Shown: positions 21,532-29,101 of the stretch, one piece after another
How positions within the stretch are numbered: the first letter of the stretch is position 1
Layout of the letters: each line of letters begins with the position of its first letter
Virus record (IMG/VR): IMGVR_UViG_3300045999_005135
Coordinates: 1-34,981 of that record
Direction: 5' to 3' (one strand)
DNA from: a virus
Length of the DNA stretch: 34,981 nucleotides
Notes under the pieces: model-generated
Told to the model about the DNA's origin: nothing
Database searches by the model: none
The model's input: only the letters and a program-made list of their open reading frames with translations
Made by a program: the position numbers and the translations under genes

Positions 21532-21903
21532 TTAGAGCGAGGGATACTGAGTCGCCTCGATCGAGAGGGTCTTGAAGGCATCAGAGCCTTGCTCAGAGGA
21601 GACAGAATCGACAACGATCTTGCCGCCGGTCACACCGAACTCGGTTGTTGTATTTGCAAGCGTAAGCAGCCCGCCGATTGTGGCAGTTGCAACGCCTGAC
21701 GATCCATTGATCGCACCTGTCAAAGAGATTGTGGCGGTCCGCCCGTAGTGAGATACTGCAACGATGTCGCCATCTTCGTCCATGAGTTCAGCTTTTTGCG
21801 ACTGAACGGAACGAGAAAACGAGGAGAGGATGATGCCGGTTTCGGCGGTGGCGCCGAAGATTACACTTGCGGCGGTAGATGATGTGATAACAGATGCGGC
21901 CAT
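21532..21903 (-). CDS. Tail tube protein candidate
   Basis: A 123-residue beta-rich protein. GIILSSFSRSVQSQKAELMD followed by DIVAVSHYGRTATISLTG fits small tail tube-like beta-barrel proteins. It lies between the tail completion gene and the assembly chaperone, where the major tail protein is normally found. Shorter than many major tail proteins, so the call is moderate. Confidence 0.6.
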   Translation of the reverse strand: MAASVITSSTAASVIFGATAETGIILSSFSRSVQSQKAELMDEDGDIVAVSHYGRTATISLTGAINGSSGVATATIGGLLTLANTTTEFGVTGGKIVVDSVSSEQGSDAFKTLSIEATQYPSL

Positions 21904-21923
21904 GACTTGGCCGAAGTGTCAAC

Positions 21924-22406
21924 TCACATCAGTCCGGCGTGCACCGTAAGCGAAACCGACCGCTCGAAATGCCGCTCACTTGAGGTCTGCGAAACTCCGC
22001 CGTCGCGAAGGATTCCAAAAACAAAGCAGTGCTGCGGCCGAATCGCGTTGATCCTGGGGATTAAAGTTTCAATGTTGTGGGTGACGCACAACACCTGTGC
22101 AAAGTAGCTCTCCAAATCCTGCGCGGTCGAGTCGTCTGCCTGCACCAGCAAGGCGACAGCAACCTCGAATTGGAAGATCGCGGAGTTCGTAATGCTCTCC
22201 CGCTGCCGGGTAACTTTGACGAATACCGCTGGCAGCGTCATCGCGCTGAAGTTTTCCGCTACCGTAATAGATACCGAGTTGCCCAGCTCGTGCTGCAAAG
22301 CCTGGATGAATGCGTCGGTGAGTGCCTTTTCCAGCGTCTGCGTGATGTTTGCGGGCGGCTTTTGCGGAGCCGGAGGCATGAGAATTGGCGGAAAGAACAG
22401 GCTCAT
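21924..22406 (-). CDS. Tail completion/terminator protein candidate
   Basis: A 160-residue protein. After a proline-rich start (PPILMPPAPQKPPAN), a helix (TLEKALTDAFIQALQHELGN) precedes a beta-rich domain (PAVFVKVTRQRESI, FEVAVALLVQADD). This alpha/beta order and the position before the tube gene fit tail terminator proteins, which cap the tube. ATGA overlap with the joining protein gene. Confidence 0.55.
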   Translation of the reverse strand: MSLFFPPILMPPAPQKPPANITQTLEKALTDAFIQALQHELGNSVSITVAENFSAMTLPAVFVKVTRQRESITNSAIFQFEVAVALLVQADDSTAQDLESYFAQVLCVTHNIETLIPRINAIRPQHCFVFGILRDGGVSQTSSERHFERSVSLTVHAGLM

Positions 22407-22714
22407 TTGTTTAGGTCTTCGAGTGAAAAGTCGACCGACACGGCATCTTGTGAAAGCTCTGCTGACAGCACACGAAACTTAGCTCCGTCGATTGTGAGCG
22501 TGTCGCCAAGCTGGATGAGTTGCGTGGTCGTATCGTAAGCGGTAGTTATCGACATTGAAACAGTGCTCATAAATCCACCGTCACCAAGATTGTTCTCGCG
22601 CCGAAACGCAGTGCGTGCAGATTGGAATGTCTTGCCTTCGTGCGAGACCGTAATTGGAAGCTCTCCAACAATGGCAGAGAGGTCGGATCGCATGAAGTCG
22701 GCAAGTGTGTTCAT
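22403..22714 (-). CDS. Head-tail joining protein (gpFII-like)
   Basis: A 103-residue protein starting MNTLADFMRSDLSAIVGELP, followed by beta segments (TVSHEGKTFQSARTAF) and LGDTLTIDGAKFRVLSAE, a pattern of lambda FII-like head closure proteins. It would connect the capsid to the finished tail. Its ATG overlaps the preceding glycosyltransferase stop (ATGA). Confidence 0.65.
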   Translation of the reverse strand: MNTLADFMRSDLSAIVGELPITVSHEGKTFQSARTAFRRENNLGDGGFMSTVSMSITTAYDTTTQLIQLGDTLTIDGAKFRVLSAELSQDAVSVDFSLEDLNK

Positions 22715-23406
22715 ATCAGGCCGGTAGCCTTGCAAAGCCGCTCGTATTCACTGCCCTTGGCAGGCTTCTCCTTACTCGTGTTGTGAGTCGCGTTGCTCCA
22801 GTGAATTATATCGTAGGTCTGCGCTGCCGGGTGCGTGTATGGTGATTCGGGAACACCGCCACAATCGAAGTAATTTTCAAAGGTATTAACCGCCAGCCCT
22901 TGGAAAACCAACTGGCGAAACATCGCCACCATCGCTTCGTGCCAGTTGCGCCCTGCCATCCCGTCCACAAGCATGCGCTCGATGATTTGCTTCATGCTGG
23001 CGGCGTATGCGCTGCCCTTGGGGATCGACATAACGACAGGCGAAACCATCGAAAGCCACGGAGTGAAGGTGTAGTCCTCGGCAACGATTGGCTTAGTTAT
23101 CGCTGCATCCATCTGCACCCAGATTCCACCGTGCTCGTGCAGAGTTTTGAATGCAAAATAGTCGCTCCAATGTGCGAGCGATCCGATGCCCCCATTCGGC
23201 AAGTGGTGCAACGGATCGCCCGCGAAGCCGACGGGCGGCAGTGTGTCTTTTGGTAGCATCTCAACGGTCACACCTTTTGGAATGCCGGCGAGTTTTGACT
23301 GCACCCACAGCACCGGGTCGTGACCTGCGTCAATCAAAAGCTGTAAGGTCAATTTTTCCATCAGGCCGAGCTTCGTCCCGATCCACACTGAATGCGTCTG
23401 TGTCAT
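22711..23406 (-). CDS. DXD-type glycosyltransferase (GT32-like)
   Basis: A 231-residue enzyme related to the sugar-binding DXD glycosyltransferases. The signature is HWSDYFAFKTLHEHGGIWVQ followed by MDAAITKP: the family's GG-x-Y-x-D-x-D with the first Asp replaced by Gln (QMD). KGSAYAASMKQII is the next conserved segment. It probably transfers a sugar to a phage particle protein or a host glycan. It is the last gene of the sugar cassette and is translationally coupled to both neighbours. Confidence 0.72.
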   Translation of the reverse strand: MTQTHSVWIGTKLGLMEKLTLQLLIDAGHDPVLWVQSKLAGIPKGVTVEMLPKDTLPPVGFAGDPLHHLPNGGIGSLAHWSDYFAFKTLHEHGGIWVQMDAAITKPIVAEDYTFTPWLSMVSPVVMSIPKGSAYAASMKQIIERMLVDGMAGRNWHEAMVAMFRQLVFQGLAVNTFENYFDCGGVPESPYTHPAAQTYDIIHWSNATHNTSKEKPAKGSEYERLCKATGLI

Positions 23407-24566
23407 CTCCTTGCGAGGATTGTCAATCCGTTGCAGTTTTCGTAGTGCTCCGCAACCTTCCAATGGGGGTTGATTTCCATCCATGCGTGGATGGCTTCGT
23501 TGATGCCTCTGCCGTTGTCCTCTCCCACAGCTCCGAACGCGACCGTGTCGTGAAACACGATGTATTTGCTTGCTTGGTTGCCGTGCTTTTGAAGCTCGCC
23601 TTTTACCTGATCATAGGAATGGAGCGTGTCGATAAACAAAAGCTCCGTCGGCTCGATCATCGGAATGTCGAGCGTTGACCCTTGCGTAAAAGTCCAGTCC
23701 GTATCGAGTTGGTTGTGGATCGCGTAGACATTAAAGAAGTCGTGCAGATCGTGGCTTCGCAGAACTGCCTTTGGATTGTCGCTCAGTCCGTGCAGGAACG
23801 AATATGTTGACATGCCGGTGCGAACTCCAAACTCGGTGACGTGGTCACACTCCGCCGCGAGCTGCGAAAGGCGAACCATGTGCTCGTTGATGTCGCCTAC
23901 AATCCCACGGCTGCGGTGAAATATATTAGAGATCGGCCACGTCTTGGAAAACACACGCGATCCGAAATCGTAAGCAAGGCGAGAGTTTTGGATTTTCACG
24001 ATGTCATCTTCGTCTCTGCTGCCGTTGCTCGGATGGTCGTGCTGCCATTGCAATCCTTTCACGGACAGGATTGGAGCCTTGAGCATTGCCCGATTCGTGA
24101 AGTCATTGTCGCAAAAAACTCCGTGGTATTTCGGACAAAAAACATATTCAAGATGGTCGTAGAGTGCGCGAGACAGCACGGGATGACACATAAGACCGTC
24201 CTGACGAACGGAGTCTGGGACATAGCAAGACCATTTTTGCTTCGGGTCTGGCAGCTTGCGAAGTTGGGTATCCCAGCCCTGCGGGGGCGTGAGATCGTCG
24301 GCAATCACCACTAAAATATCCCCTGTGGAAAACTGAGCGCAGACATTCCAGTTTGCCACGCTTGACGAGGCCCACGCTGGCGGTGGCGTGGTGCACCACC
24401 AGTAAGCCTGTGCCACTGTAAATGCCTTGATGCTTTCCATGTCGTCGCTCTGGATTCCAAAGATATGCTCAACCTGAGCGGCATCATCCGCCCGGTCGAT
24501 CCATATTTTGCGTGTTGCGAGTGCGCGTTCTGGCGTGCCACGGGTGGCGTGAAGTAGTGAGATCAT
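23403..24566 (-). CDS. Glycosyltransferase-methyltransferase fusion
   Basis: A 387-residue two-domain protein. Residues 1-200 are a GT-A-like domain (ISLLHATRGTPERA; TGDILVVIADDLTPPQGWD with Asp90-Asp91). Residues 228-387 resemble a SAM-dependent methyltransferase of the CmcI/Methyltransf_24 type: TEFGVRTGMSTYSF (motif I, 244-257), LLFIDTLHSYDQVKGEL (309-325), YIVFHDT (335-341), and NGLTILARR at the end. The first domain is a paralogue of the C-terminal domain of the upstream glycosyltransferase. It may add and then methylate a sugar. ATGA overlaps on both sides. Confidence 0.78.
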   Translation of the reverse strand: MISLLHATRGTPERALATRKIWIDRADDAAQVEHIFGIQSDDMESIKAFTVAQAYWWCTTPPPAWASSSVANWNVCAQFSTGDILVVIADDLTPPQGWDTQLRKLPDPKQKWSCYVPDSVRQDGLMCHPVLSRALYDHLEYVFCPKYHGVFCDNDFTNRAMLKAPILSVKGLQWQHDHPSNGSRDEDDIVKIQNSRLAYDFGSRVFSKTWPISNIFHRSRGIVGDINEHMVRLSQLAAECDHVTEFGVRTGMSTYSFLHGLSDNPKAVLRSHDLHDFFNVYAIHNQLDTDWTFTQGSTLDIPMIEPTELLFIDTLHSYDQVKGELQKHGNQASKYIVFHDTVAFGAVGEDNGRGINEAIHAWMEINPHWKVAEHYENCNGLTILARR

Positions 24567-26284
24567 TTTATTGTGTTGTTTATTTCGTTGTTTATTTGGT
24601 TGAAAAGTTTTTCCGCACGCTCTCTCTCCACAGGTTCCGCCACCCTCCGATATGTATCGTCGAGCGAACGATTCTCAAAAGCCGGGTGGTGATGAACGAG
24701 AGCAATGTCACGACCATTAATGATCGCTCCAGCCTTCGCGGCACGAACGGTGAAGTCCGCATCACTAAATTGGTTTTTGAATCTGGGGTCGAAGAGTCCG
24801 TGTTGCTCATAATATTTTCGAGTGATAATTGCCATCGTGATCAGTTCGTCAGTTCGATACCCGTCGTTTGTTCGCAGAACCTGCGCTGCGCTTGTATCCA
24901 TACGGTCGTCCAGCATATCATCCCATCCAGGAGGCGGCTCGATGTCGTCCGAAAGTTGTATCAAAATCTCGCCCGTGCAGTTCTGCGCCGCGAGATTCCA
25001 AGCACCGACTGAAAAGCCACCCGTGGTCTGCACTACTCCGCCGAATCGGTTGAGGGTTGCTGCTGTTTCGTCGTCATAATCGACGGTAAAGATGTGCTCG
25101 ACTCGCTCCGGATTGTTTGCTCGCTGAAGCCACAAGGTCATATTCTGGATTGCTGCAATCGGTCTCCCACGGGTCGCATGCAGCAACGATATGCGTGTGC
25201 CCTGTGCTTCGCGCAGGATCGCTTGATCGACCGCAAACGCTCCTTGTGCATCACCAAGCTCACGCAAGCACCATCCGCGCAACTTGCGGGCCTTCCATCC
25301 ATACCACTCTTTTTTGTGCGTCCACTGAGGGAACGAAGGCACTGGTATTTTTTCCATCGCATCCACAATTTCCAGCGCGGCTTCCGACTCTCCGCAATCG
25401 AGCAAGATCGACGCTTCGATCGCGTAGGCTTCGCGTCTGTTGAGATCGAGTGCCTTTGCGCGGCGAGCAAGCTTTAGAGCCGAATCGGTGTGGCTCATGT
25501 TGCTCAAATTAAGAAGCACTTCGTAGCGGTGGACTGCGTCAAGATCACGCAGTGCAAGAGACTCCGCGCCGTAGCGCAAAGCGTTCTCGGTGTCTCCAAC
25601 AATCATCCGCTCGTAGTGCAGGTAAAATTTGAAATGCGACGACATCCGATCGTGGTGTGCGAGGATGCGTAGGTTGCGGTCGTTGCTGGGCCTGCGTCCG
25701 AGAGCAGGCCGGTGCTCAATCTCCAAATCGCGGCGGAGAAGAATCTTGCGTGGCAGCGGCTCGCCATCTTCACCGCTTGGGGGGTGTGCGTTCTCGTGGA
25801 CAGGTCTCCACCACCAGGCTGAATCTTTGCGAAAGAACCGCTCGCGTGGGGCGCGCTTGCCCTGTTCGGTGATGACGTAGTCGGTGAGCACCCAGTGCAC
25901 TTCGGGATTGACTTCGCGGAGCATCTTCAGATGCGGCTCAACCATGTTCTCGGCAAGCACATCGTCGCAGTCTGCCCACATGACCCAGTCGCCGTCATCA
26001 ATCAGCGAATATGCGATTTCAAAAGCATCATTTCTCGCGGCAGCAAAGTCGTCCACATGCGGCCACGATCCACACAGCGGAGAGTTGCGATACTCGCTGA
26101 CCCTGCACCCAAGCCCCTCAGCAATGTCCAAGGTTGCGTCCGGCTTTAGACTACCGATGGCTCGCACAACCACGATCTCGTTGCAGATTTTTTGCAGCGA
26201 TAAAACGCATCGCTCGATTCTTTCTTCTTCATTGCCGCAAATTAGAGCGGCTACCAAACGCGGTTGTGTGCTCATCTTCCCCAT
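24563..26284 (-). CDS. Two-domain glycosyltransferase with helical linker
   Basis: A 573-residue protein. Residues 3-210 form a GT2 domain (PRLVAALICGNEEERIERCV; MWADCDD as the metal-binding Asp motif). A helical region (about 215-360) looks TPR-like (residues such as SALKLARRAKALDLNRREAY). A second GT-A domain starts at ISLLHATRGRPIAA and has TGEILIQLSDDIEPPPGWDD. The second domain is closely similar to the start of the next gene. Start choice: the ATG at 26284 has AAGG 9 nt upstream; 26293 and 26275 are alternatives. It lies downstream of the capsid terminator. Confidence 0.78.
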   Translation of the reverse strand: MGKMSTQPRLVAALICGNEEERIERCVLSLQKICNEIVVVRAIGSLKPDATLDIAEGLGCRVSEYRNSPLCGSWPHVDDFAAARNDAFEIAYSLIDDGDWVMWADCDDVLAENMVEPHLKMLREVNPEVHWVLTDYVITEQGKRAPRERFFRKDSAWWWRPVHENAHPPSGEDGEPLPRKILLRRDLEIEHRPALGRRPSNDRNLRILAHHDRMSSHFKFYLHYERMIVGDTENALRYGAESLALRDLDAVHRYEVLLNLSNMSHTDSALKLARRAKALDLNRREAYAIEASILLDCGESEAALEIVDAMEKIPVPSFPQWTHKKEWYGWKARKLRGWCLRELGDAQGAFAVDQAILREAQGTRISLLHATRGRPIAAIQNMTLWLQRANNPERVEHIFTVDYDDETAATLNRFGGVVQTTGGFSVGAWNLAAQNCTGEILIQLSDDIEPPPGWDDMLDDRMDTSAAQVLRTNDGYRTDELITMAIITRKYYEQHGLFDPRFKNQFSDADFTVRAAKAGAIINGRDIALVHHHPAFENRSLDDTYRRVAEPVERERAEKLFNQINNEINNTIK

Positions 26285-26311
26285 TGTTAGCATCCTTCAA
26301 GATTATTTGCG

Positions 26312-26343
26312 AAAACAAAAAAGCCGGGGATTGCTCCCCGGCT
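26312..26343 (-). terminator. Rho-independent terminator after the capsid gene
   Basis: Perfect 9-bp arms AGCCGGGGA (26322-26330) and TCCCCGGCT (26335-26343) around a TTGC loop. On the minus strand the stem is followed by TTTTTTGTTTT. It lies 38 nt past the capsid stop and separates the capsid operon from the sugar cassette. Confidence 0.88.
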
Positions 26344-26380
26344 CTCTCGTATGAAAAACCAAACCAAACCGACACCGAAA

Positions 26381-27337
26381 TTAGAGTCCGGTCGTGATAC
26401 GGATCACACTTGATCCGTCGATGACTTTCTCAGAAACGTGCTGGCGAACACGCAGGACGTTGGAGCGACGAGCTTCGTCGCGGTAGGTCTCTGCAACGAA
26501 TGGCACTGGTGAATCAGCGCCCCAGAGGATCGACCGTCCGAATCCACCTGCGACAAACTCTCCACCGACCACATGAGCGAGGGCGATGTAGGTGTCAGCC
26601 CAGATGAAGGTGCCTGAGTAGGCCTTACCTTTGGCGGCAGAATTTTTAGGAGCGCGACCGACAAGCACTTGATCAACACCGACCGCTTGAGCAACTTCTT
26701 GCTCGGAGAGCAGACGGGTGCTGTTGGTGGCGACAACGCCGAACATTTGATTTTGAACCTTGGTGGAGCGACGAACGCGCTCGAACAAAGTGGCTGAAAG
26801 GATCAGCGTGTTTGGGAGCACACCAACCTTGGCGAGTTCGAGTTTGCCAGCGGCAACGTCGGCAGGGAGATCGAAGCTGGTGATGTTCGCTTCTGTGTAG
26901 GCGGCTGTTGCTCCAGCACCGGAGATGGCGGTGAGACCGTTAGCAGCGAAGGCTGCGGCGGCAACACGTGTCTCGTGACCAATTTGGATTTGGTTCAGGA
27001 GCATGTCAGCGAGGGCGACTTCGACATCGAGGAAGCGAGCGAGATCACGCTGTGTTGCGTCAGGAAGAATCTCTTCAAGACCAAACTCAGTAGTGGCGAA
27101 TGTGTCGCTGACGAACTTGCGGGACACCCGAGGATAGGCGGAACCGGCAGCGATCTTGGTCGCATCGTCGTTGAGTGCCTCGGACTGACCGAGATTGATT
27201 TTGAGATACTCGCCAGAGCGAACATCGGCAACGTAGATCGGCATGACTTGCGCGCCGATAAAGAGATTGGCTTTGTTGCTACGGCCTTCGTAAACAGCCT
27301 GGGCGATGTCGCCGCGAATTGTGGTAGAGGATAACAT
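26381..27337 (-). CDS. Major capsid protein
   Basis: A 318-residue protein of the HK97-fold type, in the expected place after protease and decoration genes. Recognisable parts are GEYLKINLGQSEALNDDATK (42-61), ATTEFGLEEILPDATQRDLA (an SxF/E-loop like region), LADMLLNQIQIGHETRVA, PNTLILSATLFERV, and the C-terminal AETYRDEARRSNVLRVRQHV. It forms the head shell. A dedicated intrinsic terminator follows, consistent with very high expression. No good Shine-Dalgarno precedes its ATG. Confidence 0.88.
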   Translation of the reverse strand: MLSSTTIRGDIAQAVYEGRSNKANLFIGAQVMPIYVADVRSGEYLKINLGQSEALNDDATKIAAGSAYPRVSRKFVSDTFATTEFGLEEILPDATQRDLARFLDVEVALADMLLNQIQIGHETRVAAAAFAANGLTAISGAGATAAYTEANITSFDLPADVAAGKLELAKVGVLPNTLILSATLFERVRRSTKVQNQMFGVVATNSTRLLSEQEVAQAVGVDQVLVGRAPKNSAAKGKAYSGTFIWADTYIALAHVVGGEFVAGGFGRSILWGADSPVPFVAETYRDEARRSNVLRVRQHVSEKVIDGSSVIRITTGL

Positions 27338-27357
27338 ATTGTTAGGATTTTAAGGGT

Positions 27358-27711
27358 TTACTTTTGAACGATGTATTCGACGACTTCGCCTGTGGCTCCG
27401 TTTTCAACGGCGATGCCGAGAGTCAGACCAGAGGTGAGGAGAGTCCCGACGATTACTCCGCCAGTTGTGGCGAACACGTTGGCTCCTGCGGTAACTGGGC
27501 CGGGCGACACGATGCCGAATTGAGTTGGTGCGAACAGCTTGACTGCACCTACGCCGGAAGCGTCAACATCGTCCTGCACAACGCCGATGGCGAGTGAGGC
27601 TGTGACGAGCGCAGCGGCTGCATTGTCGCCGGTGACGGCTACGAGTGTGTTCGCAGAAATCGCCGAGGCGAATGTGAAGCTGCGAAATGTATTGTCGATT
27701 TGAGTTGCCAT
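27358..27711 (-). CDS. DUF2190-like capsid decoration protein
   Basis: A 117-residue beta-rich protein with the DUF2190 pattern: AISANTLVAVTGDNAAAALV near the start, LAIGVVQDDVDA in the middle, and LTLGIAVENGATGEVVEYIV at the end. Proteins of this kind decorate and stabilise capsids and normally precede the capsid gene, as here. Confidence 0.75.
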   Translation of the reverse strand: MATQIDNTFRSFTFASAISANTLVAVTGDNAAAALVTASLAIGVVQDDVDASGVGAVKLFAPTQFGIVSPGPVTAGANVFATTGGVIVGTLLTSGLTLGIAVENGATGEVVEYIVQK

Positions 27712-27722
27712 ATTAGTGGGTA

Positions 27723-28577
27723 TTAAAAGTTGAGTTGATTGGAGTCGCGAAGAGCGATGTATTCAGCGGGGTGATTGGTCATCGCGAATTTGATAGCGGA
27801 AGTGCGGCTACCGAGTTCGCGAGTTTTGTTGTCGATGATGGATTTGATCGAGAGCTTCTCGGCTTCGTTTGCGACCGTGCTGGCCTTGAGCGGAGCGGCT
27901 CCAAAATTGGAGATGATGAGATCGAGTTTGGCGGAGAGCTTGGACATTTCAGAATCCTTCTCTTCGTCCTTGGGAGCGTCTTCCATCTTCTCTTCGTCCT
28001 TGGGCATCTCTTCCATTTTGCTCTTGTAATCGCCGAAGGCGGTTTCGAGAGCGGTGAGGCGTTCAACAATATCTGCGATGGACACTGTGTCCTCCTCGCC
28101 GTCTTCCATTTTGTTTTTGTCGTCGATCATTTCTTTGGCGGAGGTGTCAACCGACTTTGCCGTAAAACTGAAAAGTCCGGTGGGATTTGCTGCTGGAGTT
28201 TGGACAAGATCGGCGGAGTAAAGTTCCGTGCAGGATGCGAAGGATCGGCCATCCTTCTTGCGAACTGGGCCGCTGAAAGCGATGGAGATTCCGAAGGTGT
28301 CCGGCATGCGGGAAGCGATCTCGAGCACGTAGGCTCGCTTCTCTGCGGTCTCAAGGAGGTTTAGATCGGCAACCAACTTTTTTCCGACGATGCGAAAGTT
28401 GTCGCAGAAGCCCACGATGTCTTTAATCCCTGCGCCGTGGTCGAGATTGACCTTTACGCCACCGGCGTAAGACTCCGCACACGCTTTCACTTCCTGCAAT
28501 GTTATGTCGTCCACAAAAAGCCCGTGGCCTTTTGCCTCTCCTACAGAAATGATTGATACGCCTTCGATGATGTCCAT
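27723..28577 (-). CDS. Prohead protease-scaffold fusion
   Basis: A 284-residue protein. Residues 1-135 form a protease domain: KVNLDHG (His47), FGISIAF (Ser98) and SADLVQTPAANPTGLF (Asp123 region), consistent with the T4/HK97-type herpesvirus-like serine proteases. Residues 140-225 are a charged, likely coiled-coil scaffold with a duplicated PKDEEK motif (KMEEMPKDEEKMEDAPKDEE). The C-terminus (NHPAEYIALRDSNQLNF) probably binds the capsid protein. It would direct procapsid assembly and then degrade the scaffold. Confidence 0.75.
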   Translation of the reverse strand: MDIIEGVSIISVGEAKGHGLFVDDITLQEVKACAESYAGGVKVNLDHGAGIKDIVGFCDNFRIVGKKLVADLNLLETAEKRAYVLEIASRMPDTFGISIAFSGPVRKKDGRSFASCTELYSADLVQTPAANPTGLFSFTAKSVDTSAKEMIDDKNKMEDGEEDTVSIADIVERLTALETAFGDYKSKMEEMPKDEEKMEDAPKDEEKDSEMSKLSAKLDLIISNFGAAPLKASTVANEAEKLSIKSIIDNKTRELGSRTSAIKFAMTNHPAEYIALRDSNQLNF

Positions 28578-28612
28578 GCCTTGGGCGGCATGTCAACGGA
28601 GGGGAGCGAGTG

Positions 28613-29101
28613 TTAGGCTTCGCGCTCTGCTCTGTTGCGCCGGAACTGCTGGAGTGCTGCGGTAGCGAGTGCGCGAATAATGTTTTGATCCTGCTCTTTG
28701 CAGCCCACCAGCCGGAAGGATGTCGAGACATGCGGTTTGATTCGCGAAGCAGAGAGGTTGTGTGTGCATCCTGCTAAGTCGGTAGTCGCACCGAGATGGT
28801 AGGTCGGCTGCGTTGTTCTGGCCTTTAGCCTGGTGCTGCCAGTCTGAACTCGTGCCGAGATCACAATCTCGACCGATGCGGTCGTGAGATTGCCGACGAC
28901 TCCGTTTATTTTTACGACGACTGCTGGGCGATCGTATCTGCGGAAGTGGGTGTAGGTGCCGCCTGAATCAATAACGACAATAGGCGGCGGTGTAGGCGGT
29001 GCCTCGCCTGTCTGGAGCAAGCCTTGCGAGCCGATCGAGATCGGCGTGGGACTTGGCAGCAAGCCCTGCGTTGCGATGAGCAGGCTGGTCAGGATCGTCA
29101 T
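28613..29101 (-). CDS. Hypothetical head-module protein (162 aa)
   Basis: A 162-residue protein. The first 35 residues contain two similar pieces, TQGLLPSP and SQGLLQTG, then a proline stretch (APPTPPPIVV) and a beta-rich body (VVGNLTTASVEIVISARVQT). The tail is basic and helical (ALATAALQQFRRNRAEREA). Family not recognised; structural by position. Its start overlaps the stop of the beta-helix gene (TAATG). Confidence 0.6.
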   Translation of the reverse strand: MTILTSLLIATQGLLPSPTPISIGSQGLLQTGEAPPTPPPIVVIDSGGTYTHFRRYDRPAVVVKINGVVGNLTTASVEIVISARVQTGSTRLKARTTQPTYHLGATTDLAGCTHNLSASRIKPHVSTSFRLVGCKEQDQNIIRALATAALQQFRRNRAEREA

